Source: JAWLBW01 sp041687475 | GTDB taxonomy: Bacteria > J088 > JAWLBW01 | Assembly: GCA_041687475.1 (NCBI GenBank) | Contig: JAWLBW010000298.1 | Coordinates: forward strand, 1-5,829 | Length of the DNA: 5,829 nt | Reading direction: 5' to 3' | Shown: in pieces, positions 1-5,371 of the stretch | Position numbering within the stretch: the stretch's first letter is position 1 | How the letters are laid out: every line of letters begins with the position of its first letter | Made by a program: the position numbers and the translations under genes | The notes under the pieces: generated by a model | Told to the model about the DNA's origin: nothing | Seen by the model: only the letters and a program-made list of their open reading frames with translations | Databases searched by the model: none

Positions 1-668
1 ATTTCCTGGGGCTTGTTTCTCACGAACTGCGTACCCCGCTGACGGTACTCCGACTGCAGTTGGAGCGGTTGCGACGCCGGGCACCCGTCGACTCGAGTGA
101 GACTGCAATCGTAGAGCGAGCCCGGGGGGCCACGTCACGACTGCACGAGCTGATTGAGTCGCTGCTGCAGTATGCGCATATCGAAAGCGGCCGGCTGACC
201 GTCGAAAATGCGCCGTTGCGTCTCGGCGGGCTGGTTGAAGAGGTGGCCGGGCACTACGGCGAAATCGCCGTCGACAAGGGCATCGCGTTGAATGTCAATC
301 TGCTCTGCGACGGCGACGTCTACAGCGATCGACGCCTGCTGCGGCTCGTTCTCGGCAACCTGGTCGACAATGCCGTGAAGTTCACGGACGAGGGCGAGGT
401 AGCCCTTGAGGTCGAATGGAGTGACGAGGGCGGCCGTATCGAGGTGCGCGATACCGGAAAGGGTATCGATCCTGAAGATCAGCGGCGCATCTTCGAGCCA
501 TTCGAACAGCTTGCGCCCATACGCAAGAAACACCTTCCCGGCGTCGGCCTCGGCCTTCCGCTGGTCAAGGAAATTGCCGGTTCGCTGGGCTGCAGACTCG
601 AGTTGAAGTCGGAGCTGAACCGGGGCACGTCGGTCATTCTGCACGTACCCCGGGCCATGCCCGGCTGA
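1..668 (+). CDS. Sensor histidine kinase, C-terminal part (5' end outside window)
   Basis: This is the catalytic core of a two-component sensor kinase; it autophosphorylates a histidine from ATP and passes the phosphate to a response regulator. The frame is open from base 3 at the window edge, so the true start and the sensor region lie upstream. Visible residues, counted from base 3: H-box SHELRTPL at 6-13 with the phospho-acceptor His at residue 7 (bases 21-23), N-box NLVDNAVKF around 119-127, G1 box DTGKG at 150-154, F-box RIFEPFEQ, and G2 box GVGLGLPLV around 180-188. All expected ATP-binding motifs are intact. The protein ends soon after the ATPase domain, so it has no C-terminal receiver domain and is not a hybrid kinase of that type. 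A TTG at base 60 is internal to the H-box helix and is not a start. Its partner regulator is not in the window. It is convergent with the START-like gene, with 3 bp between stops. Kinase identity is sure; its signal is unknown. Confidence 0.95.
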   Translation, partial: FLGLVSHELRTPLTVLRLQLERLRRRAPVDSSETAIVERARGATSRLHELIESLLQYAHIESGRLTVENAPLRLGGLVEEVAGHYGEIAVDKGIALNVNLLCDGDVYSDRRLLRLVLGNLVDNAVKFTDEGEVALEVEWSDEGGRIEVRDTGKGIDPEDQRRIFEPFEQLAPIRKKHLPGVGLGLPLVKEIAGSLGCRLELKSELNRGTSVILHVPRAMPG

Positions 669-676
669 CCGTCAGC
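664..676. repeat. Palindrome spanning both convergent stop codons
   Basis: GCTGAC-C-GTCAGC is a perfect inverted repeat with a one-base centre. It contains the TGA of the + strand kinase (666-668) and the TGA of the - strand START-like gene (672-674) in symmetrical positions. A second small stem, GCGGCG/CGCCGT, follows at 675-691. Neither is followed by a T-run on either strand, so I do not call a terminator. Confidence 0.5.
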
Positions 677-1520
677 GGCGGAAAGCGCCGTCGCTGCTGA
701 TGTACTTGCGAAACGCCGTGAGCGCGCCGGGTATGTCCTTCTTCGCGAAGAAGTCCTGAATGCTCTTGGGTACCGCCAGGCCGGTATTGACGTACGTTCC
801 GTACTCGCCGATGGTCAGGTTGGGGCCCGCGGCGTACAGCTGCCAGTAGCCTTCCTGGTCTTCGATGTCGTTTTCCCACTCGGGGTCGGTTTTCGAAAGA
901 TGCCACTCGACCCGGCTTGCCTCGGGATAGTACCAATGCTGGACGCGGAAGTGATAGGAGCTCCAGAGCACGCCCAGCGAAAACTGGGTCAACTCGCCGT
1001 TGGGAAAGGCGGTAATCGTTTCGGCCGTCTCGAGACGCGGCAGGTAAAGCACCTGCTTGTTGGGCTCGGTAATCAGCTCAAACACCCGCTCCTTCGACCC
1101 TTCGAAGACGGCTACCGCCTTGATGTAGCCGGCGTAGGCGCCTTCCTTGCTCTGATCTTCCTCCATGAGCGCCTGCCCTTTCTCGGCCAGGGTCTTTCGC
1201 AGCTCCGGACTCAGCGTTTTCAAAAAGGCTTCGCCTTCCGTTAGATCGTCGACCCTGCGGGTCTCGGAAATCGCCGAGGCCAGCTTGCTCGAGCCCTTGG
1301 GGGCCGGCCGCGGCGATGCGAAGCCGTCGTCGTCGGTAGGCGTCGCTGCTTCTGCCGACACTTCGGCTGCCGGCTCGACTTCGGCCTGCGGCGTGCTATC
1401 GGTAACCGAGGCGGCCATAAGACCGGTTGCTTCGGTCACGGGGGGGGCAACGACCTCATCGGCGAGTGCCGGAGCGGCGAAAAGAAAACCGGTCAGCAGG
1501 AAAAGCAGCGTGTTTTTCAT
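672..1520 (-). CDS. Exported START/SRPBCC-like (lipid-binding-fold) protein
   Basis: The product has 282 residues. Residues 1-20 form a Sec signal peptide: a Lys, a Leu/Phe-rich core and an ALA|DE cleavage site, so the mature protein should be periplasmic. Residues 21 to about 90 are a low-complexity Ala/Pro/Glu/Thr linker, probably disordered. Residues about 100-127 look helical and charged. Residues about 128-280 resemble a START-like (SRPBCC, polyketide cyclase/lipid transport) domain: a strand followed by a helix GSKERVFELIT, then PRLETAETI, a strand series ending in RVEWHLS, the stretch EGYWQLYAAG, a YGTYVNTGLAVP segment and a long C-terminal helix. This fold makes a cavity for a hydrophobic ligand, but no ligand or catalytic residue can be named from sequence. 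There is no lipobox Cys. The ATG start is supported by the signal peptide; no good Shine-Dalgarno precedes it. A C8 tract lies at codons 25-27. The domain call rests on pattern recognition and is moderately sure; export is near certain. Confidence 0.85.
   Translation of the reverse strand: MKNTLLFLLTGFLFAAPALADEVVAPPVTEATGLMAASVTDSTPQAEVEPAAEVSAEAATPTDDDGFASPRPAPKGSSKLASAISETRRVDDLTEGEAFLKTLSPELRKTLAEKGQALMEEDQSKEGAYAGYIKAVAVFEGSKERVFELITEPNKQVLYLPRLETAETITAFPNGELTQFSLGVLWSSYHFRVQHWYYPEASRVEWHLSKTDPEWENDIEDQEGYWQLYAAGPNLTIGEYGTYVNTGLAVPKSIQDFFAKKDIPGALTAFRKYISSDGAFRR
1440..1447 (-). repeat. C8 homopolymer tract in the START-like gene
   Basis: Eight consecutive G on the + strand (C on the coding strand) cover codons 25-27 (end of Ala25, Pro26, Pro27), just after the signal peptide. 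Loss or gain of one base would put the rest of the gene out of frame. Tracts of this length can slip during replication and are also prone to sequencing error. Confidence 0.8.
1461..1520 (-). other. Sec signal peptide of the START-like protein
   Basis: This encodes residues 1-20: a positively charged N-end (MKN), a hydrophobic core of Leu, Phe and Gly, and the small-residue motif ALA before Asp21. It is a classical signal peptidase I site rather than a lipoprotein signal, because no Cys follows. Confidence 0.85.
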
Positions 1521-1528
1521 GGATGGCT

Positions 1529-1557
1529 ATTTTAGTGCAAGGCAACACGAAGCGCAA
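1529..1557 (-). promoter_or_regulatory. Weak sigma70-type promoter candidate for the START-like gene
   Basis: On the - strand a TAAAAT box (1529-1534, five of six matches to TATAAT) lies 17 bp downstream of TTGCGC (1552-1557, three of six matches to TTGACA). Only 8 bases separate the -10 box from the ATG. If used, transcription would begin at or next to the start codon and give a leaderless or near-leaderless message, which would fit the absence of a Shine-Dalgarno. The -35 box is poor, so this is a candidate only. Confidence 0.3.
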
Positions 1558-1646
1558 GCTTTCCGACCGGCCGGTACCTGATTCCCATGTGGGGAAGGTA
1601 ACCGGCAGAGCGCATTTGATGCATCGCAGTTTGACAGTCGTGTTAT

Positions 1647-1678
1647 GGAAAGAGGCCCCCGAACGGGAAGGCGTCGGG
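1647..1678 (-). terminator. Weak terminator-like hairpin after the DUF2254 gene
   Basis: About 20 bases past the DUF2254 stop, the - strand can fold at 1655-1672 (GCC..GGC with G-U pairs, about 6 bp). An overlapping alternative uses CCCGA/TCGGG (1674-1678 with 1658-1662). A short pyrimidine run, CTCTTTCC, follows at 1647-1654. The stem is short, the two folds compete and the U-tract is poor, so termination here may be partial or absent, and read-through into the START-like gene is possible. Confidence 0.25.
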
Positions 1679-1694
1679 CAGGGGCAAGGCGGAA

Positions 1695-3041
1695 TCATTC
1701 CGGTCGTGGTCGGACTTCGGGCCTGCCTCCATCAATTCGTACAATCGCCTGCCGGTAGAGGGCCTCGAGGGTATGTACCTCGGCTCGGTCGTCGATGTAT
1801 CGACGGGCAGCGGTTCGCATTTCTGCCAGCCGTGAGCGAATCACCGATTTTCTGTCTTGGTCGTCGGTGCGGGTACCGGCGATTTCCAGTGCCTTCATGA
1901 GCTCGGCCAGTACCAGCGGCGTGTCGCGACCCATCTGACGTAAAGGCCGTATGCCCTCATCGAGAAGTTCTTCAAAGGAAAGTGGATGGTCCCAGAGCCT
2001 GAGAACCCCCTCCTCATCGAAGCGGAAGGCCGAGGGCAGCTCGCACGTGGCCAGCTTTCCGTAGGCATCGGCCAGCTGGTGAATGCACGAGGCGGCGGTA
2101 AACGGCTCGTTGATTCCGGGCGAAAGTGCGCGCGCCGCGACTTCGACGAGTTGAACGATGCCGAAGCGCACGTCCTGCAGCATACTGCGTTGATCGCCCA
2201 GCGCAAAGGCGCCTGTAAGAGAGGAAATGAGTTTGTCGTCGACTTGCTCGGGCGGCCAGATGTCTGCGATCGCGCTGTTTCGGCAGATGTAGTCGCCCGG
2301 TCGTACCGCCAGGCGCACCAGCAGGTCGTGTTGGCGGGCAAGCTGCAGAAGTGCTTCGTTGTCGACCGCCTGCAGGTAACCGCTTCGCTCTGAACGCGCG
2401 GTCACGCACTGATCGAAAAAGTGTTGGGGTATGCGGGTTTCAGGTCTTCGCGCTTCGGGCGGGGGCTCTTTTCCCAGGCGGGTGGGAAAGATGCCGTCGA
2501 TGCTTTCGCGCAGTTCGCTTCCTACGCGGCTGATGACCACGGGCGCCTGTATGAGGCGGGCAATGTGGTGAATGAAGAAGATAAAAACCGCAATGCTGGC
2601 AAGGGCAAGTACGACGGCGCCGATTAGGGCGACGTGAGGTACGGGCGACTCATCGCCCGCCGGTATCAGCAGCAGCACGATCAGGCAATAAGTGAAGGTG
2701 GCGACGAAGGTGCCGAGCACGACCTGCTCGACCCGGTCGCGCATGAAACGACGCAGCAGGCGCGGCCCGAATTGCGACGAGGCCAGCGAAAGCACTACCA
2801 TGGTGATGGAGAAGGTCACGCCGGCCACGGTCATCATCGACCCGGCGAGCATCGACAGCAGCTCACGTGCCGCATCGGCTTCTCCTTCGAAAAGCGGGCT
2901 GTACTCCTTGACCAGGGTGCGATCAAGGAAGAGGAGGAACCAGGCAGCTGCTGCTGCCAGCACGACCATGATACCCGGCAGAAACCAGTAGCTCGAGCGT
3001 ATGGACTCAAGCCATTTTGTTACACGCACCCCGTATTGCAT
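1695..3041 (-). CDS. DUF2254 family inner-membrane protein
   Basis: The product has 448 residues and matches DUF2254, a family of predicted membrane proteins without an established function. It has four likely membrane helices at about residues 20-40, 62-87, 108-128 and 137-160, then a large soluble C-terminal part of about 290 residues. Family hallmarks are visible: SSQFGPRLLRRFM just after the second helix (88-100), the DQRSMLQDVRFGIVQLVE stretch (283-300) and ALSPGINEPFTA (305-316). I chose the ATG at 3039-3041: it has a GAGGG ribosome site upstream and the residues before the first helix fit the family. The frame stays open to a TTG at 3105-3107, which would add 22 residues (MHPSRLQ...) that do not look native. 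The gene follows the QseC-like kinase in the same direction after 98 bp, so it may be co-transcribed with it. Family assignment is firm; function is unknown. Confidence 0.9.
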   Translation of the reverse strand: MQYGVRVTKWLESIRSSYWFLPGIMVVLAAAAAWFLLFLDRTLVKEYSPLFEGEADAARELLSMLAGSMMTVAGVTFSITMVVLSLASSQFGPRLLRRFMRDRVEQVVLGTFVATFTYCLIVLLLIPAGDESPVPHVALIGAVVLALASIAVFIFFIHHIARLIQAPVVISRVGSELRESIDGIFPTRLGKEPPPEARRPETRIPQHFFDQCVTARSERSGYLQAVDNEALLQLARQHDLLVRLAVRPGDYICRNSAIADIWPPEQVDDKLISSLTGAFALGDQRSMLQDVRFGIVQLVEVAARALSPGINEPFTAASCIHQLADAYGKLATCELPSAFRFDEEGVLRLWDHPLSFEELLDEGIRPLRQMGRDTPLVLAELMKALEIAGTRTDDQDRKSVIRSRLAEMRTAARRYIDDRAEVHTLEALYRQAIVRIDGGRPEVRPRPE

Positions 3042-3044
3042 CTG

Positions 3045-3049
3045 CCCTC
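3045..3049 (-). promoter_or_regulatory. Ribosome binding site supporting the DUF2254 start
   Basis: GAGGG on the - strand lies 3 bases before the ATG at 3039-3041. The spacing is short, but this is the best Shine-Dalgarno of the four - strand starts visible. It is the reason for preferring this ATG to the TTG 66 bases upstream. Confidence 0.5.
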
Positions 3050-3067
3050 GAACGATTGGCGCCGGTG

Positions 3068-3089
3068 CAGCCGTTTTCAGTTTCGGCTG
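3068..3089 (-). repeat. Short inverted repeat between kinase and DUF2254 genes
   Basis: CAGCCG (3068-3073) and CGGCTG (3084-3089) form a perfect 6-bp stem with a 10-base A-rich loop on the - strand. No U-tract follows, so it is not a normal intrinsic terminator. It sits in the 98-bp gap and might affect RNA stability between the two genes, or be chance. Confidence 0.35.
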
Positions 3090-3139
3090 AAGCCGCGATG
3101 GGTGCAACGGCGCCCGGCAGGCAGGTGAGCGTACGGGGG

Positions 3140-4489
3140 CTACGCAGGGCGAAAGGAAACCTCGACCCGCAGACCGCCTTCGGGCGGTGTTTCGAACGAA
3201 AGCGCGGCCCCGTGCAGCTCGGCAATGCGGTTGACGATCGACAATCCGAGCCCGCTGCCCGAGGTCCCGGTACCCAGCACCCGGAAGAACCGTTCTCCCA
3301 GGCGCGGCAGGGCCTCGGGGGGAACACCCGGACCGCTGTCCTGCACGCGCAACACCGTCTTGCCGTCGAGGTTGTAGACGCCGACGCGAACCTCGCCCCC
3401 GGGTGGCGTGTAGCGAATCGCATTTTCGACCAGATTGCCGGCAAGCACTTCGAGCAGGGTTGCATCGCCCCTGACGGCCGTTTGCGAATCGGTCTCGAAG
3501 GTAATGTCCTGATTTCGGGTAACCGCCAGGGGGGCCAGGCGGGCGATGACGTCGCGCACGATTTCTGCCGGGTACGCTTGTTGCCCCTTGGGTAGCCCCA
3601 TCGGATCCATGCGCGCCAGCGTCAGCAGCTGCTGCACGAGCCTGGTCATGCGTTCGAGCCCCTCTGCCACGAAGGCCATGGATTCTTTTCGTTCTGCTTC
3701 GCTGCGTGCGCTCTCGGCCAGCTGCACATGAGTCGAAAGCGCCGCCAGCGGCGTTCGCAGCTCATGGGCGGCATCGGCCGTAAAACGTCGTTCCCGCTCC
3801 AGCGCATCGCCAATCCGTTCAAGCAGGTTGTTGAGGGCCCCGACGAGGGGGGCGACTTCGGCGGGCGGGTTTAACTCGACAGGTGAAAGGTTACGTGGCT
3901 CACGACGAGACACGGCTCGCGTCAGGTCTTTGAGGGGACGCAGGGCTCGTCCCACGCTGAACCAGATCAGCGCCCCGAAAAGCGGCAGGAAGATCGCCAG
4001 CGGATGCAGCACCTGAACGGCGATGCGTGTGGCCAGTTCACCCCTGATATCCAGGCGTTGTCCAACCGTTATGCGAAAGCGGTCCCGGTCGTCTCTCAGG
4101 GTGAAGAAGCGCCAGGGATGTGCCTCAAGCTCGGCTGTCGAGAAGCCGGGCTCTTGCGCAAGGGGACTCGCCGCGGCCTGACTGCGAGACGACGTAAGGA
4201 GAAGGTCGCCCTGCCTGTCGGTAATGGCGAAAAACACTTTCTGTTCGTAGTGGTGACCGAGGTGTTCGCGCAGCTCTTCGGCCTCGATTTCGATCTCATC
4301 GTCGTCTTCCTCGACCGTGGCTCGAGCCTGACGTAAAAGCAGTCGCGCAGTCTGGGCAAGCTGCGCATCAAAGAGCTCGTCGACTTCGTGGCGCGCGTCG
4401 CGATACACGAAGAAGGCAGTGCACGCCCACACGGCCAGGGTAGCGGCCAGCAGGAGAAAGAGTAGACGCGAGCGAAGAGAAAGGTTCAT
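3140..4489 (-). CDS. QseC-like sensor histidine kinase
   Basis: This 449-residue kinase, the usual length for QseC-type sensors, is the inner-membrane half of a two-component system. Order: TM1 about 9-29, periplasmic sensor about 30-156, TM2 about 157-179, HAMP-like linker with LRPLKDL to about 230, H-box RRFTADAAHELRTPL with phospho-acceptor His242, N-box GNLVENAIRY (351-360), G1 DSGPGV (384-389), F-box RFFR (400-403) and G2 GSGLGLSIV (411-419). The motifs VDELFDAQL (36-44), HPWRFF (124-129) and ITVGQRL (140-146) are shared with E. coli QseC. An acidic cluster at 60-72 followed by HLGHH (76-80) stands out in the sensor domain. The start overlaps the regulator stop as ATGA, which implies translational coupling; there is no clear Shine-Dalgarno. 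QseC, PmrB and TctE-type kinases are close relatives, so the exact orthologue and signal are not settled and I give no symbol. Confidence 0.95.
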   Translation of the reverse strand: MNLSLRSRLLFLLLAATLAVWACTAFFVYRDARHEVDELFDAQLAQTARLLLRQARATVEEDDDEIEIEAEELREHLGHHYEQKVFFAITDRQGDLLLTSSRSQAAASPLAQEPGFSTAELEAHPWRFFTLRDDRDRFRITVGQRLDIRGELATRIAVQVLHPLAIFLPLFGALIWFSVGRALRPLKDLTRAVSRREPRNLSPVELNPPAEVAPLVGALNNLLERIGDALERERRFTADAAHELRTPLAALSTHVQLAESARSEAERKESMAFVAEGLERMTRLVQQLLTLARMDPMGLPKGQQAYPAEIVRDVIARLAPLAVTRNQDITFETDSQTAVRGDATLLEVLAGNLVENAIRYTPPGGEVRVGVYNLDGKTVLRVQDSGPGVPPEALPRLGERFFRVLGTGTSGSGLGLSIVNRIAELHGAALSFETPPEGGLRVEVSFRPA

Positions 4490-5163
4490 GCCGTGGTGTT
4501 GCTTTCTTCGGGGGAAATCAGATAGCCCACGCCGCGTATGGTGCGAATTATCTCGGCGCCGAGCTTTTTTCGCAGGTGGTGAATGTAAACTTCGACGGTA
4601 TTGCTGGCAAGGCTGTCTTCCCAGCCGTAGAGCGTACCTTCGAGCTGTTCCCGCGAGAGTACGCGTCCCTGGTTTTCGAGCAGCGCCCGCAGAATGGCGA
4701 ATTCACGGGGCGAAAGATCGACCGGCGAGCCGTCGACGAAAACGGTATGGGCACCCGGGTCGAGTACGAGCGAGCCGCGACAGATGGTGGGTGTCGCGCG
4801 TCCCGAGCCGCGGCGCGTGAGGGCTCGCAGCCGTGCCAGAAGTTCCTGCATGTTGAAAGGTTTGACGAGGTAATCGTCGGCTCCGGCATCGAGTCCGGCC
4901 ACGCGGTCGGACACGGCGTCGCGGGCGGTCAGAATGAGAATGGGGGTGTCGATACGTCGCGACCGGGCTTGCCGCAATACCTCGATGCCCGACATACCGG
5001 GCAGGCCGAGGTCGAGTATGACGGCGTGGTGCTCCCGACCTTCCAGTGCGGCGAGGCCGTCGCGGCCGTCGGCTACCACGTCGACCGCGTGACCGTCGCG
5101 CGTCAGACCGGTACGTATGCCTTCGGCAAGCAATGAATCATCTTCAATGACCAGCAGGCGCAT
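4486..5163 (-). CDS. QseB-like OmpR-family response regulator
   Basis: This 225-residue DNA-binding response regulator is the cytoplasmic partner of the kinase that follows. The receiver domain spans about 1-117, with acidic pocket Glu8/Asp9, phospho-acceptor Asp51 in VILDLGLPGMSG, Thr79, the aromatic switch Tyr98 and Lys101 in the KPF motif. A winged-helix DNA-binding domain spans about 127-217, with the recognition helix around SNTVEVYIHHLRKKLG (187-202) and the C-terminal hairpin RTIRGVGYL. All key residues are intact. The MRLLVIEDD start is canonical, so the ATG at 5161-5163 is secure, though no good ribosome site precedes it. It closely resembles E. coli QseB (ILTARDA, LGADDY-type loop, SNAVEVHVHHLRRKLG), but PmrA and TctD are relatives. 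It is first in its transcription unit, directly downstream of the terminator at 5231-5280. The DNA targets cannot be read from the sequence. Confidence 0.96.
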   Translation of the reverse strand: MRLLVIEDDSLLAEGIRTGLTRDGHAVDVVADGRDGLAALEGREHHAVILDLGLPGMSGIEVLRQARSRRIDTPILILTARDAVSDRVAGLDAGADDYLVKPFNMQELLARLRALTRRGSGRATPTICRGSLVLDPGAHTVFVDGSPVDLSPREFAILRALLENQGRVLSREQLEGTLYGWEDSLASNTVEVYIHHLRKKLGAEIIRTIRGVGYLISPEESNTTA

Positions 5164-5230
5164 GATTCAGGCTACCATGTCGGGGTTCGTACGGTTACTG
5201 TCCAAGACGAGTTGACGGTCGTGAACCTGG
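5164..5230 (-). promoter_or_regulatory. Presumed promoter region of the regulator-kinase unit
   Basis: This 67-bp stretch lies between the terminator and the response-regulator start, so the promoter of the two-component operon most likely sits here. I could not find a convincing -35/-10 pair: TTGGAC occurs on the - strand (5199-5204), but nothing resembling TATAAT lies at a normal distance. No repeated CTTAA-type half-sites of the PmrA/QseB kind are visible. The assignment rests on position only. Confidence 0.4.
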
Positions 5231-5280
5231 TAAAAAGGCAGGGATGCGTCGACTTCGGAGCCAACGACGCACCCCCGCCC
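5231..5280 (-). terminator. Strong intrinsic terminator after the cytochrome b561 gene
   Basis: On the - strand, bases 5280-5265 pair with 5251-5236 over 16 positions without a mismatch: 13 Watson-Crick pairs and 3 G-U pairs, with a perfect GC-rich core TGCGTCG/CGACGCA (5271-5265 with 5251-5245). The loop is 13 bases (5252-5264). A run of five U follows at once (5236-5232). This is the classic form of a Rho-independent terminator. It lies 91 bases after the cytochrome b561 stop and 67 bases before the response-regulator start, so it should separate those two transcription units. It works only in the - direction; the + strand has no T-run after the stem. Confidence 0.85.
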
Positions 5281-5371
5281 CGGGGAGGCATCAGAGCGTT
5301 ATTCCCCCCGACATGCGCCGGGCACAACGCCGACCAAGCGGGGAACAAAGCTGTGGTGTGAAAGAGCCAAC

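Noticed and set aside
135..644. A 169-codon open frame antisense to the + strand kinase
   Set aside because: It lies fully opposite a kinase with intact motifs, and its translation has no recognisable domain. It is a shadow frame of G+C-rich coding DNA.
1631..1636. A perfect TTGACA on the + strand as a -35 box
   Set aside because: Nothing like a -10 box lies 16-18 bp downstream (the sequence there is GC-rich), and no + strand gene follows.
3042..3107. A TTG start that would extend the DUF2254 protein by 22 residues
   Set aside because: The added residues do not resemble the family's N-terminus, there is no ribosome site, and the downstream ATG at 3039-3041 has GAGGG before it.
3017..3595. 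A 192-codon + strand open frame antisense to the QseC-like kinase 3' end
   Set aside because: It covers the ATPase domain of the kinase on the other strand and has no family features. The same applies to + strand frames at 1165-1581, 1427-1900 and 2634-3128.
4576..5136. A 186-codon + strand open frame antisense to the response regulator
   Set aside because: The opposite strand encodes a complete, canonical OmpR-type regulator. The antisense product shows no domain or composition typical of a protein.
5212..5236. TTGACG and TAAAAA on the + strand as a promoter
   Set aside because: The spacing is only 13 bp, no + strand gene follows, and the A-run is explained as the complement of the terminator's U-tract.
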